This document shows positions 12,186 through 23,008 of a stretch of DNA of 64,000 nt, one piece after another. Numbering within the stretch: position 1 is the stretch's first letter; every line of letters begins with the position of its first letter. The notes beneath the pieces were generated by a model. The model ran no database searches. It was not told the DNA's origin and worked only from the letters and a program-made list of their open reading frames with translations. Source of the DNA: Ignavibacteriales bacterium (GTDB taxonomy: Bacteria > Bacteroidota > Ignavibacteria > Ignavibacteriales > Ignavibacteriaceae); the NCBI GenBank assembly GCA_016709155.1, contig JADJEI010000001.1, positions 1 through 64,000 of the forward strand, written 5' to 3'. Position numbers and translations under genes: made by a program.

Positions 12186-12627
12186 GTTGTCTCGCCCATC
12201 TCCGTCTCTATTTCCGTTGTAAATGGCTTAATCATACGCTATTCTTACGCTAATCATACGCTAAAAATACGCTGCTAATATATCCTTCTCTCGTATATAT
12301 TGCTTTCTCGATTCGTTTAAGTATTCTATTAATATGCTTTTATTATGGCGATCGTAACAAAACGTATCCCTGATGACCTTCACAGTAATTTACTCTCCAT
12401 TGTATGTAAATCAATGTCCCACTAACTTAAAATGGCTTTCTTCTAATTAAAATTTTTATCTGCCCGCTGTCATTAAATTAATTATGATGCCCACTTACAC
12501 TTTTGATAATTAAATAATTCAGCAATTCAACAATTAAACAATTCAGCAATTAAACCCTCCGTACTATTTAAATAAATCTATTATCTTAACCCCCAAGAAT
12601 TTTTTTCATAATAAAAAGAAAAGAATA
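12186..12627. other. Non-coding AT-rich spacer
   Basis: No supported gene. The stretch at 12508-12556 has short imperfect direct repeats of an AATTCAGCAATT / AACAATTAAAC type. The rest shows no recognisable structure. Confidence 0.5.
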
Positions 12628-13985
12628 ATGCCAAATACAAATTTGAAGCGAACACTATCACTCACTGCCGCAATTATGGTTGTTGCCGGTTCAATGATTG
12701 GTTCGGGAATTTTCCGCAAGCCGGCAACTATGGCTGGTCAACTTCTTTCGCCGGAACTGCTGCTTCTCGTTTGGGTCGCCGCAGGGTTAATAACTTTTAT
12801 GGGCGCACTCTCAAACGCCGAAGTCGCAGGGATGATAGATGCTACAGGCGGGCAGTATGTTTACTTCCAAAAAATGTACGGAAAGTTTTTTTCTTTTCTT
12901 TACGGCTGGTCTGTCATTGCCGTCATCCAATCCGGCAGTCAGGCAGCTATCGCTTATGTGTTTGGCGAGTATGTCGGTTATTTTATCCACTACCCTTCAC
13001 TTTATGCCTTTTGTCGGAAATATTTTTCCCTTCAATGATATAGGACCAAAGTTCGTTGCAATACTAAGTATAATATTTTTAACAATTGTAAATTACATCG
13101 GAGTGATGTTCGGCGGAGTGGTTCAAACCGTAGTCACTTATATTAAAATCATTTCTATCGTTGCACTTGCATTACTGCTCCTCATATTTGGCTCGGGCAA
13201 TCTTGCAAATCTTGTTACTGATTCTCAACTCTCGAACAACGGGCAAAACATTTTCATCATGATCGGACTCGCACTCTCTGGCGCGTTCTGGGCTTACGAC
13301 GGCTGGAATAATGTTACATTCATTTCAGGTGAAATAAAAAATCCGCAAATAAACGTACCCAAAGCATTACTGACCGGAACTTTGATTGTAATGTTCACTT
13401 ACGTTCTGATCAATGCAGCCTATCTGTACATTCTTCCGATAGATGAAATGAGTAATTCCCCCCTCGTTGCAGCAAGTGCTATAGAAAAACTTTTTGGTTC
13501 AGCCGGAGGTGCGATAATTTCAATTGCGGTTATCATATCAACGTTCGGCGCACTGAATGGAAGCTTACTTGCTTCAGCGCGTGTACCTTTTGCTATGGCG
13601 AGAGAAAAATTATTTTTCAAAAGACTCGGCGACATTCATCCTAAATATGCTACCCCCACGTTTCACTTGTCGTGCAGGAATCTGGTCGGCTGTGTTAGTG
13701 CTCTCCGGTTCATTCGATACTATTTCTGATTATGTGATTTTTGCAACATGGTTGTTTTATATGCTTGGCGCTTACGGTGTGATCGTTCTTCGTAAAAAAA
13801 TGCCGGATGCAAATCGTCCGTACAAAGTTTGGGGATATCCTTACACAACTTTTCTATTCGTCATATTCGCTTTTGTCTTTCTTCTAAATAGTCTAATCTC
13901 AGATACAGAGAACGCTGCAATGGGATTAATATTAATTTTTTCAGGTGTTCCGTTTTATTTTTACTACAGAAAGAAATCAGATTAA
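12628..13985 (+). pseudogene. APC-superfamily amino acid permease (frameshifted)
   Basis: Inner-membrane amino acid transporter of about 450 residues when pieced together. The N-terminus has the APC signature AGSMIGSGIFRKPA in helix 1, later VGLALSGAFWAYDGWNN-like helices, and PYKVWGYPYT near the C-terminus. The frame is lost near 13000 and again at 13645-13675, where missing bases in a C run and a G run would restore ATPHVSLVVQGIWSAVLVLSG. The start ATG 12628 fits the family start. It stands alone, upstream of polA. Confidence 0.8.
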
Positions 13986-14062
13986 GTTCAGGTTCAGGTT
14001 CAAGCTTAAAAGCTGAAGAATTATTTTCAATATTTTATTTATAAATAATCAGGGACTCACCA

Positions 14063-16828
14063 ATGTCTAAAAAGTTTGTAATAATAGATGCGATGGCGCT
14101 TGCTTACAAAGCTTACTTTGCGTTCATTCGTAATCCACTGCTTTCTTCAAAAGGTGAACCAACTTCTGCTACGTTCGGATTCATCACTCAAATATTAAAA
14201 GTACTTGAAGATTTTAAGCCCGACTACATTTCGATAGCATTCGATTCAAAAGAAAAAACTTTTCGGCACGAGAAATATGAAAACTATAAATCGTCCCGGC
14301 AGGCAATGCCCGATGACTTAATTCCGCAATTCGGAAGAATCAAATCAATCATCGAAGCCATGAATATTCCGCTTTACATACTCCCCCGTTACGAAGCAGA
14401 TGATATTGTCGGCACAGCAGTTCGCAAAGCCGAAGAACATGGTTTAGAATCTTTTGCAGTAACTCCCGATAAAGATTATGTGCAGCTTGTAACCGACAAA
14501 GTTAAAATTGTCAAACCGGGAAAGTCTTCCGAAGAAAATATTATTCTTGATAAACAAAAAGTAATAGACCTGTATGGTTTCGAACCGGCACTTATGATAG
14601 ATTACCTCGCACTTATTGGCGACACATCCGATGATATTCCCGGAGTAAAAGGTATCGGTGAAAAATCTGCCACTCCCCTCATTCAAAAGTTCGGCACGAT
14701 TGAAAATATTTATCAGCACATTGAAGAAATTGAAAAGCCTGCCATTAAGAAAAAACTTATCGAAGGAAAAGAAAATGCCTTCCTTTCAAAAGACCTTGCA
14801 ACGATTCATTGTCAGGTTCCGATTGAAATTGATTTTGAAAAAGCTAAATTTGAAAACCCCGACTTCGACAAGCTTCGCGAAATTTTTGTTGACCTCGAAT
14901 TTAAGAATCTTTACAACAGGTTACTTAAACTTTATGATGCTTCAAAAGAAAATGAAAAACCGATTGAAACTATCTCGCCTGATCTTAAAACAATCAATCG
15001 TGACAAAACTAAATATCAACTCATCACTTCAATCAATGAAGCAAAAAATCTTTTCTTTAAATTAAACTCAACTGAACTTTTTGTTTTCGATACTGAGACG
15101 GACGGATTAGATCCATTTCAATTAAAACTGGCAGGAGTTTCTTTTTCCACCAAACCCGGTGAAGGATATTTTATCGCTGTCAATCCTTTCGAAGGTGGAA
15201 GTGATTTATTCAATCCCATAAATGATGAACGACTTTCAATAAAAGATTTTGTAAAAATCTTTAAACCTCTTTTAGAGAATTCATACATAAAAAAAGTTTG
15301 TCAGAATGGTAAATATGATATTTCTGTAATGCGAAGCATCGGAATTGAAGTAAATAATTTTTACTTCGACACAATGCTCGCAAGCTACATAATTGATCCC
15401 GATCAAAAACATGGAATGGATGAACTTGCTCAAAAATATCTCGATTATCAACCCATTCCTCTTAGCGATTTAATCGGTGTGAAAAAAGATCCAGCAAAAA
15501 TATTTGAGGAAGAAGCTGAAAAACTTGGTGAGTATTCTGCTGAAGATGCTGATGTAACATTCCGACTATTCGATATTTTAAAGAAGGAACTTGAAAAAGA
15601 AAACCTGATAAAAGTTGCATATCAAGTTGAGTTCCCTCTTGTCCCCGTCCTCGAAGAAATGGAATTCAATGGAATCAAAGTAGATGAAAAAGTTCTGAAT
15701 GAATTAAGTAAAGACTTATCAATATTAATGGATAATTACTCAGCCGAAATATTTCGGTTAAGCGGCAGTAAATTCAACATCAATTCTCCGAAACAATTAC
15801 AGGAAATTTTATTCAACAAACTTCAATTGGCAAAAGGAAGAAAAACTAAAACAGGCTTTTCAACTGATGCTCGTTCTTTAGAATTTCTTCGCGGTGAACA
15901 TGAAATTATTGATGTACTTTTGAACTACAGGCAAGTTTCAAAATTAAAATCAACCTACGCCGATTCACTTCCTAATCTTATCAATCCTAAAACCGGCAGA
16001 ATACATACAAGCTACAATCAGACAGTTGCCTCAACAGGAAGGCTTTCAAGCATTGATCCGAATCTCCAAAACATTCCAATACGTTCTGAACTTGGCAAAG
16101 AAATTAGAAAGGCTTTTATTCCTCGGGATAAAAATTTTACTTTACTCAGTGCCGATTACAGTCAGATTGAATTAAGAATCCTTGCCGCAATTTGTAAGGA
16201 TGAAGGTTTGATGAATGCTTTTAAAAATGGAGAGGATATTCATCGAAGCACAGCAGCACTCGTATTTATGGTTCCGCTACAGGATGTTACTCCCGATATG
16301 CGCCGCAAAGCTAAAGAAGTAAATTTCGGAATACTTTACGGAATCGGTCCTTTTGGATTGAAGACAAGGCTGGGGGTTACTCAACAGCATGCAAAAGAAA
16401 TTATTGAAACTTACTTCAACACTTTTAAGCGTGTTAAAAATTATATGGATGATTCGGTTGAGAAAGCACGTGCAAAAGGTTTTGCCGAAACTCTGCTCGG
16501 TCGCAGAAGATTTCTACGGAATATAAACAGCAATAATCGGGTCGTCAGGCAATTCGAGGAACGCGTGGCAATCAACATGCCGATTCAGGGAACTGCCGCC
16601 GATATGATTAAACTTGCTATGATCAATATTCACAATGAAATTAAAAAACAAAAAATGAAATCGAAAATGCTCCTTCAGGTTCACGATGAACTTTTATTCG
16701 ATGCGCACAATAGTGAGGTGGATGATTTGAAATCTCTTGTTAAAAACTTGATGGAGAATGCTATGCCTATGGCAGTTCCAATTTTAGTTGAAGTTGGTAC
16801 CGGCGACAATTGGCTTGATGCACACTAG
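14063..16828 (+). CDS. polA: DNA polymerase I
   Basis: Intact 921-residue repair and Okazaki-processing polymerase. Residues 1-300 form the 5'-nuclease domain (FVIIDAMALAYKAYFA, YEADDIVGT, GDTSDDIPGVKGIG). The 3'-5' exonuclease domain keeps its acidic residues (FDTETDG, NGKYDI, YSAEDADVT), so proofreading is probably active. The polymerase domain has motif A SADYSQIELR, the O-helix KEVNFGILYG and motif C QVHDELLFD. Length is normal. It lies between the permease and the glycosyltransferases with its own short upstream spacer. Confidence 0.97.
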   Translation: MSKKFVIIDAMALAYKAYFAFIRNPLLSSKGEPTSATFGFITQILKVLEDFKPDYISIAFDSKEKTFRHEKYENYKSSRQAMPDDLIPQFGRIKSIIEAMNIPLYILPRYEADDIVGTAVRKAEEHGLESFAVTPDKDYVQLVTDKVKIVKPGKSSEENIILDKQKVIDLYGFEPALMIDYLALIGDTSDDIPGVKGIGEKSATPLIQKFGTIENIYQHIEEIEKPAIKKKLIEGKENAFLSKDLATIHCQVPIEIDFEKAKFENPDFDKLREIFVDLEFKNLYNRLLKLYDASKENEKPIETISPDLKTINRDKTKYQLITSINEAKNLFFKLNSTELFVFDTETDGLDPFQLKLAGVSFSTKPGEGYFIAVNPFEGGSDLFNPINDERLSIKDFVKIFKPLLENSYIKKVCQNGKYDISVMRSIGIEVNNFYFDTMLASYIIDPDQKHGMDELAQKYLDYQPIPLSDLIGVKKDPAKIFEEEAEKLGEYSAEDADVTFRLFDILKKELEKENLIKVAYQVEFPLVPVLEEMEFNGIKVDEKVLNELSKDLSILMDNYSAEIFRLSGSKFNINSPKQLQEILFNKLQLAKGRKTKTGFSTDARSLEFLRGEHEIIDVLLNYRQVSKLKSTYADSLPNLINPKTGRIHTSYNQTVASTGRLSSIDPNLQNIPIRSELGKEIRKAFIPRDKNFTLLSADYSQIELRILAAICKDEGLMNAFKNGEDIHRSTAALVFMVPLQDVTPDMRRKAKEVNFGILYGIGPFGLKTRLGVTQQHAKEIIETYFNTFKRVKNYMDDSVEKARAKGFAETLLGRRRFLRNINSNNRVVRQFEERVAINMPIQGTAADMIKLAMINIHNEIKKQKMKSKMLLQVHDELLFDAHNSEVDDLKSLVKNLMENAMPMAVPILVEVGTGDNWLDAH

Positions 16829-16913
16829 AAGAGTTCAAGTTCAAGTTCAGGTTCTAGGGCAAGTTTAGATTTATTTAGATAATATGAGTGAGTTTTAATT
16901 TTGAATTTTACTT

Positions 16914-17939
16914 ATGAAAATTGATCACACAATCGTTAAGAAAATACTTTGCATTAAACCCCGTGGAATTGGTGATATCGTTCTATCCACAATAATTCTT
17001 GAAAATCTAAAGGCACATTTTACAAATGTGAAGATAGATTATTTAACCGAGCATTTTGCAGTAGATGCAGTTAGCGGCAACCCCCTTGTTAATAAAGTCA
17101 TTTCAATGGATAAAACAGAATTTCCCCTTAAAGTTGCTTTGCGAATCAGAAAAGAAAAATATGATATGATCATTGATCTGTGGTCAAATCCGCGAAGTGC
17201 ACAAATAACTTTTCTCTCTGGAGTTAAATATCGAGTTGGATATTCTTATCGCGGAAGAAAATATGCATATAATATTCACGGTACTTCAGAGAAAGGCATC
17301 CACCATTCAGCCGAACACAATCTTGAATTATTGAAAGTTATTAATGTTCCGATTATCAGTAAGCGAATTCATTTTTATGTGCGTGAAGAAGATAAATTAT
17401 TTGCAGATAAATATTTTAAATCACAAAAGCTTTCAGACAAAATGGTAGTCGGTATCATTCCTGCAGGCGGCTGGGCTTCCAAAAGATGTGATGCGGCTAA
17501 GTGGATAGAAATTTGTAACTCTGTTTTACAAAAATATGATGTTCATTTTCTTCTCCTTTGGGGACCCGGAGATGAAGACGATGCACATAAAATTAAAACT
17601 GAATTAGAAGATAAAATTTCTTTAGCACCAAAGACTGATCTGCTTCAATTAACCGGCTTGATAAGTAAATGCGATATGATAATTGCAAATGACTCCGGTC
17701 CAATGCACATTTCCGCGGCTCTTGGTAAACCTACACTCGGAATTTTTGGTCCTACCAACCCGGCAGCTCACCGACCTTATTCTTCCAATTCAACTTTTAT
17801 AAATAAAAAAGATTTGCACTGCATCATTTGCAACAAATTGTTTTGTCCATACGGACATGAATGCATGCTTGAACTTTCTGTTGATGAAGTGATAATAAAG
17901 TTAGAAACGATTGGCAAAGATATTCTGATCAGAAAATAA
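16914..17939 (+). CDS. Glycosyltransferase family 9 (heptosyltransferase-like)
   Basis: 341 residues with the two-Rossmann GT-B layout of ADP-heptose:LPS heptosyltransferases. The N-terminal motif CIKPRGIGDIVLST and the C-terminal donor site SKCDMIIANDSGPMHISAALGKPTLGIFGPTNP are clear. A Cys-rich tail (CIICNKLFCPYGHEC) is common in this family. It probably transfers a sugar to lipopolysaccharide core at the cytoplasmic face. It converges with the family 4 transferase, with one base between the two stop codons. Confidence 0.88.
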   Translation: MKIDHTIVKKILCIKPRGIGDIVLSTIILENLKAHFTNVKIDYLTEHFAVDAVSGNPLVNKVISMDKTEFPLKVALRIRKEKYDMIIDLWSNPRSAQITFLSGVKYRVGYSYRGRKYAYNIHGTSEKGIHHSAEHNLELLKVINVPIISKRIHFYVREEDKLFADKYFKSQKLSDKMVVGIIPAGGWASKRCDAAKWIEICNSVLQKYDVHFLLLWGPGDEDDAHKIKTELEDKISLAPKTDLLQLTGLISKCDMIIANDSGPMHISAALGKPTLGIFGPTNPAAHRPYSSNSTFINKKDLHCIICNKLFCPYGHECMLELSVDEVIIKLETIGKDILIRK

Positions 17940-17940
17940 A

Positions 17941-19038
17941 TTATTTCCGCATCGTATATGCTTCATCCAATAATTCAGTTAATCTTAAACCATACTTTTT
18001 AAGATTATAATTCTCCAGCGCATCCTCGCTTGCCTTCTTACCTAATTTATGTGCAAGAGTTTTATCATTAAAAAAAATTCTAATTGATTCAACAAGCTCT
18101 TCCGGATTTTTAATATCAAACAAAAATCCATTTTGCTCATGAATTATAAACTCATTATTGCCGGGAATGTTTGATACAATAATTGGTAGTCCTGCTGCAG
18201 CGGCTTCGAGCAGCGCAAGTGAAAACCCTTCCGAACGTGACGGCAGAACGAATACATCCATCGCTTTGTAATATTCATAAATATTATCAACAAATCCCGG
18301 AAGAATTAATCTATCGGAAGAAATTCCAAATGTTGCGGCGTAGTCAATCACTTCCTGCTGCATCTCAGTTGGAATCCCAATAATCAAAAGACAAAACTCC
18401 TGTTCGAGTTTAGAGAACGCTTCAAACAAAATATCAAACCCTTTCCTTTCTTTATGGAACCAACTCGAAACTCCGATTACAAACTTATTAATTATACCAT
18501 ATTGCTTTCTAATCTTGGTGCCGTCAACTGCAGAAATATTTTCAGGATATTCAGTTACGTTATAAATAACTCTCACACGGTTTTTTATTAATCCAGATCT
18601 AATTAAATCAGCAGCCACACCCATGCTGCAAGCCAATGTCATGTCGCAATAAAAATTATAAACTAAAGAACCAATAATTGGAAGCGATTTAGACATGTTT
18701 TGCCGGTAAGCAACATTAATAATTTTTTTACCTAACTTAGATTTGAGTGAGTTGCCTATTTTCCGATCAAGAGAATGATATGTAATACAAAAATCTGGTC
18801 TATTTATTTTAACATCAGATAATATTTGGTCGAATAACTGAGAATACTTTTGAGTGCTGTCAAACTCAATAGTTTTAATATTTTTTTCTTTGGCTCTTCT
18901 TTCGGTAAGAGAATTCTTTGAAACTATAATAGTAACATCGTTGCCTGACTCACTCAATACAGACGAACTTAGAATAGCCATTTTAGCACTTCCGGCATAG
19001 CCATCACCAAAACTGAACTGATAAATTTTATATTTCAT
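17941..19038 (-). CDS. Glycosyltransferase family 4
   Basis: 365-residue GT-B enzyme. The N-terminal half begins with a glycine-rich GDGYAGSAKM loop. The C-terminal half carries the retaining GT4 signature FVLPSRSEGFSLALLEAAAAGLPIIVSN with the EX7E glutamates. It is likely a cytoplasmic sugar transferase for an envelope polysaccharide. It is encoded opposite the two family 9 enzymes, making a small envelope-glycan cluster. Donor and acceptor cannot be inferred. Confidence 0.88.
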   Translation of the reverse strand: MKYKIYQFSFGDGYAGSAKMAILSSSVLSESGNDVTIIVSKNSLTERRAKEKNIKTIEFDSTQKYSQLFDQILSDVKINRPDFCITYHSLDRKIGNSLKSKLGKKIINVAYRQNMSKSLPIIGSLVYNFYCDMTLACSMGVAADLIRSGLIKNRVRVIYNVTEYPENISAVDGTKIRKQYGIINKFVIGVSSWFHKERKGFDILFEAFSKLEQEFCLLIIGIPTEMQQEVIDYAATFGISSDRLILPGFVDNIYEYYKAMDVFVLPSRSEGFSLALLEAAAAGLPIIVSNIPGNNEFIIHEQNGFLFDIKNPEELVESIRIFFNDKTLAHKLGKKASEDALENYNLKKYGLRLTELLDEAYTMRK

Positions 19039-19144
19039 TTAAAAGTGATTTATTAAGAATGATTCATATTTCTTATATTTCATTTAAGTAATGATAGAAA
19101 ATCATACTTAAAACAAAATTAAGAATAAATAGATTTTAATCAGC

Positions 19145-20264
19145 ATGACTAAAAAACAAATTCCATCCTGCAAAAGATTCACCGGTTATAAACCATGCTT
19201 TACTGATCACGATTGCTGGAGTAATGGCTGCAAAGATAATATTCCAATCGGCAAAAAATATTAATAATTAATCTTGATGCAATGGGTGATGTTTTAATGA
19301 CCACTGCACAGCTTCCTGCTTTGAAAAAGAAATTTCCCGAATCAACAATTTATTGGGTCACTCTAAAAATTGCCGCTCCCCTGCTTCTCAATAATATGTA
19401 TGTTGATAAAGTTTTTTCTTTTGACGCTGAATCAATTTTAATCCTTTCACAAATGGAATTTAATTTAATATTAAATGTGGATAAATCTCAGCGATCATGC
19501 TCATTGTTGAATGAGTTAAAATCTAAAAATAAATTGGGCTTCGGTCTCAATAGTGACGGTAAAATTATCCCTATGAATGAAGGAGCAAATTATAACTATC
19601 AGCTTGGAATGAACGATAATTTAAAGTTTAAATTGAATCAGAAAACCGGGCAGGAATATTTAGCTGAAACTTTCGAGCTTGATTTTAATAATGATGAATA
19701 TGTTTTTGAATTTACCAAAGATGAAGAAATATTTATTGAGTCCTTTCGAAAAAAATTAAAACTTAAAAAGAACGACAAAGTAATCGGCTTCAACACAGGA
19801 TGTTCCGAATTATATCCCAATAAAAAAATGACAGTTGAACAGCATATTTATTTAATTGATAAATTTTTGAAAAAGAAAAAGTACAAAATTATTTTGCTTG
19901 GCGGACCGGAAGATGAAAAAAGAAATTCCAAAATATATTCCCACTTAAAAGCAAAATAATTAACACTCCAACTAATGAAGGGGCCAGACGAGGTGCTTGT
20001 TATGAGGCTCTTGCTGATGTAATCATTACAGGCGACTCATTTGGGATGCATCTTGGAATTGCACTGAGAAAATTTATTATAGTTTGGTTTGGCGTTAGCT
20101 GCTGGAGTGAAATTGAATTATACAATCGCGGTGTAAAGCTCTTTCAAAATGATTTATTCTGCTCCCCCTGCTGGAAACGAAAATGTCCTTACAATCTTGA
20201 GTGCATTCAACAAATTGATTTAAATAGAATTATTACAGAAACAGAAAAGTTTTTCGCCGACTAA
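19145..20264 (+). pseudogene. Second family 9 glycosyltransferase, with N-terminal Cys cluster (two frameshifts)
   Basis: Starts at ATG 19145 with a cysteine-containing leader (SCKRFTGYKPCFTDHDCW, then GC) before the family 9 core LIINLDAMGDVLMTTAQLPAL. The core continues through VIGFNTGCSELYPNKKM and ends with the donor site VIITGDSFGMHLGIALRK and a CSPCWKRKCPY tail. Frame breaks lie near 19257 (A run) and near 19950. The paired Cys motifs at both ends suggest a metal site; that is inference. The stop is one base before the homocysteine methyltransferase start. Confidence 0.78.
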
Positions 20265-20265
20265 A

Positions 20266-21153
20266 ATGTTCAATTATTTTTCTTTTGCCAAAAATATAAA
20301 GCGGCCATTAATTATGGATGGAGCTACAGGTAGTCTGCTCATTAAAATGGGCATTAAACCTGATCATAATTTATGGACTTCAGCGGCAAATATTTTCAAT
20401 CCTGAAATAGTTTTCTCCTTACATAAAAAATATTTGAAGGCTGGGGCAGATATAATTACCACGAATACATTCAGGACTAATCCCGCGGCGGTAAAAAAAT
20501 CCAATTTTGATCAAGCGCAGCTTGTAAAAAAAGGAGTTTTACTTGCTAAAAGTGCCGGAGAAAAATACAACGTATTAATTGCTGGTTCGAATCCACCTGC
20601 TGAAGATTGCTATCAGCAACAAAGGACTATCACACAAAAAGAATTAAAGTACAACCATCATAAACACATTTCTCAATTATTAGAATTCGGAAGTGATTTC
20701 GTTTTAAATGAAACTCAAAGTCATTTCGACGAAATAAAAATTATCAGCGAATATTCTTCAAAAAAAAATATTCCTTTTGTTGTAAGTCTGTTTATTGATC
20801 AAAAATTAAATTTGCTCTCCGGGGAAAATGTTTTCAAGATTATTGATTACCTGAATCATTCTCCACTGCTGGCAATAGGGATCAATTGTGTTTCACCTGA
20901 TATATTTTTTCAAACCGTGAGTAAATTTTTTCGAAGAATGAATTGGGGTTTTTATTTAAACTGTGGAAAAAACGGTCACTCGTCCGGAAAAATAATTTGT
21001 TCAGTATCACCAGATGATTATCTTAAAACAGTAAAATTATCATTAGATAAATCTCCGTCTTTTATCGGAGCTTGCTGTGGTTCAACACCAAAGCATATTT
21101 CAAAACTAAAAAAATACTTCGATGGAAAAATTAATAATTCAAACACCGGCTAA
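20266..21153 (+). CDS. Homocysteine S-methyltransferase family protein
   Basis: 295-residue TIM barrel of the betaine/S-methylmethionine:homocysteine methyltransferase family. MDGATGSLL is at the first strand. The zinc ligands are seen in GINCVSP and in IGACCGSTPKHI near the C-terminus. The methyl donor cannot be told from sequence. The start follows the previous stop by one base, and the gene overlaps ispE by 32 bases, so these are probably co-transcribed. Confidence 0.85.
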   Translation: MFNYFSFAKNIKRPLIMDGATGSLLIKMGIKPDHNLWTSAANIFNPEIVFSLHKKYLKAGADIITTNTFRTNPAAVKKSNFDQAQLVKKGVLLAKSAGEKYNVLIAGSNPPAEDCYQQQRTITQKELKYNHHKHISQLLEFGSDFVLNETQSHFDEIKIISEYSSKKNIPFVVSLFIDQKLNLLSGENVFKIIDYLNHSPLLAIGINCVSPDIFFQTVSKFFRRMNWGFYLNCGKNGHSSGKIICSVSPDDYLKTVKLSLDKSPSFIGACCGSTPKHISKLKKYFDGKINNSNTG

Positions 21154-21967
21154 AATAAATTTTGGTTTGCACGTAATCGAACAACGACCGGATAAATACC
21201 ATAATATTGAGACAATATTTTATCCGATTAAATTATATGATACGCTAACTTTTGAAGAGTCAGACCATTTTGAGATAATTACGAATTCAAACGAATTGAA
21301 TGAAAATAAATTTAATTTGATAGTCGAAGCCAAAGATTTGCTGCAATCTTATGATGATAAAAAGATGGAAATAAAAATCACACTCGATAAAAAAATTCCG
21401 ATCGGCGGCGGTATGGGTGGTGGGAGTTCTGACGCAGCAGCAACATTAAAAGCGCTTATTAAACTTTATGATATTAATATAAGTGATGACCTGCTTAAAA
21501 AATTTGCTTTGCAGATAGGTTCTGATGTTCCGTTTTTTTTGAACCCCGTTCCTTCGCTCGGATATGCGCGCGGTGAGGACTTAATTCCGCTTGATAATTT
21601 CTTTATTGATTTTAATATTCTTTTAATCTATCCAAACTTCAATATATCTACCAAGTGGGCATTTGCTAAATTAAAGTTGAGTACACATAATTTTTCTTTA
21701 AGAAATTTCACTGAAGATCTTTGGAAGGATACAAAGAAAATGCGATCATTGATAAGAAATGATTTTGAACGTCGTGTTTTCAGCCATTTCCCGGTGCTTT
21801 CTGAAATTAAAAAGAAACTTTATTCCTTACACGCTCAGTATGCCTTAATGACCGGAACGGGTTCAACAATTTTTGCACTATTTAAGAATAAGGACGAAGC
21901 TGCAAATGCGAAAGCAATTTTCGAAGAAAAGTTCTTCACCTTTCTTCAACTTCGCGGGAAAAATTAG
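21122..21967 (+). CDS. ispE: 4-diphosphocytidyl-2-C-methyl-D-erythritol kinase
   Basis: 281-residue GHMP kinase of the non-mevalonate isoprenoid pathway, phosphorylating CDP-ME. The N-terminus TPAKINFGLHV and the ATP loop PIGGGMGGGSSDAAATLKAL are diagnostic, and the C-terminal GTGSTIFALF loop is present. It overlaps the upstream methyltransferase gene by 32 bases and converges with the LD-carboxypeptidase gene with a 4-base overlap. Confidence 0.95.
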   Translation: MEKLIIQTPAKINFGLHVIEQRPDKYHNIETIFYPIKLYDTLTFEESDHFEIITNSNELNENKFNLIVEAKDLLQSYDDKKMEIKITLDKKIPIGGGMGGGSSDAAATLKALIKLYDINISDDLLKKFALQIGSDVPFFLNPVPSLGYARGEDLIPLDNFFIDFNILLIYPNFNISTKWAFAKLKLSTHNFSLRNFTEDLWKDTKKMRSLIRNDFERRVFSHFPVLSEIKKKLYSLHAQYALMTGTGSTIFALFKNKDEAANAKAIFEEKFFTFLQLRGKN

Positions 21968-22905
21968 CTCACAACATTCTCCGTATACTCAACAAATCCT
22001 TTCGTAGCATTAATTCTGATCATTGCCCCGAATGGTACGGTTAATTTATCAGCAATATGACCGTGCGGAAAATTATAAACTATTGGTTTGCCAAGATGTC
22101 CGAAGTAATGATCCATAACTTCACCCAAAGTCAGTGATCGTTTTGACGGATCGTTTTCATAACACTCCGCAAACCGCCCAATTAATACCGACTTAATCTG
22201 CTGAAATATTTTAGTAAGCCGAAGATGATTCAACATTCGATCTATTTTATACGGCATTTCTCCAATATCTTCAAGCAGAAGAATTTTATCTTTCATATTA
22301 GGCAGAAAACTTGTCCCAATTAAAGAATTAATCAGCGATAGATTTCCACCCACCAACCTGCCGGATGCTATTCCCTTAACTAATGTTCTTATCTTCATCT
22401 CATCGGATAATTTGACTTTCCCAATTTTTTTATTCGTAGTTACTAAAGTCCAAAACATTTCTTCGGTGAATGCGCTGACAGGGTCAATAAAATCAACTGC
22501 CGGCATTGGTCCGCCAAAAGTAATCAAACCGGACTTTTCGAGGAAAGCCATTTGCAGTGCTGTTATATCTGAATAGCCAACAAATATCTTTGGATTTTTC
22601 TGAATCAATTTATAATTTATTTTATCAAGCAATCGGGGTGAACCGTAACCGCCTCGTAAACAGAAAATTGCTTTTACATTTTTGTTCTCAAACATTGAGT
22701 GAAGGTCAGATAATCTTTCATCATCTGAGCCGGCGAGGTACCCATAGTACTGACCGACATTTTTCCCGACCTCAACTTTATAAGAGTTTTTTTCAAAGTA
22801 TTTTACGCTTTTCTCAATCCTTGAAAAATCGTCAGGCGTTGAAGCCGGGGAAATTAAACCAATTAAATCCCCTTTTTGAAGCCGCTTTGGTTTCTGAATT
22901 CTCAT
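21964..22905 (-). CDS. ldcA: Muramoyltetrapeptide LD-carboxypeptidase (peptidase S66)
   Basis: 313-residue S66 serine peptidase that trims the terminal D-alanine from murein tetrapeptides. The nucleophile motif VGYSDITALQ, the upstream RGGYGSPRLL, the Glu region LLEDIGEMPYKIDRML and a C-terminal FPHGH histidine are visible. There is no signal peptide, as expected for the cytoplasmic recycling enzyme. MccF-like immunity proteins share the fold and cannot be fully excluded. Confidence 0.85.
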   Translation of the reverse strand: MRIQKPKRLQKGDLIGLISPASTPDDFSRIEKSVKYFEKNSYKVEVGKNVGQYYGYLAGSDDERLSDLHSMFENKNVKAIFCLRGGYGSPRLLDKINYKLIQKNPKIFVGYSDITALQMAFLEKSGLITFGGPMPAVDFIDPVSAFTEEMFWTLVTTNKKIGKVKLSDEMKIRTLVKGIASGRLVGGNLSLINSLIGTSFLPNMKDKILLLEDIGEMPYKIDRMLNHLRLTKIFQQIKSVLIGRFAECYENDPSKRSLTLGEVMDHYFGHLGKPIVYNFPHGHIADKLTVPFGAMIRINATKGFVEYTENVVS

Positions 22906-23008
22906 TTAACATCCCGTTTTATTATTTTGGTAATCACTTAAATGAAAATAATCAACGGATGATACTCTTCCAACAGATACATTCAACAAATTCAAATAAT
23001 TAAAAAAA

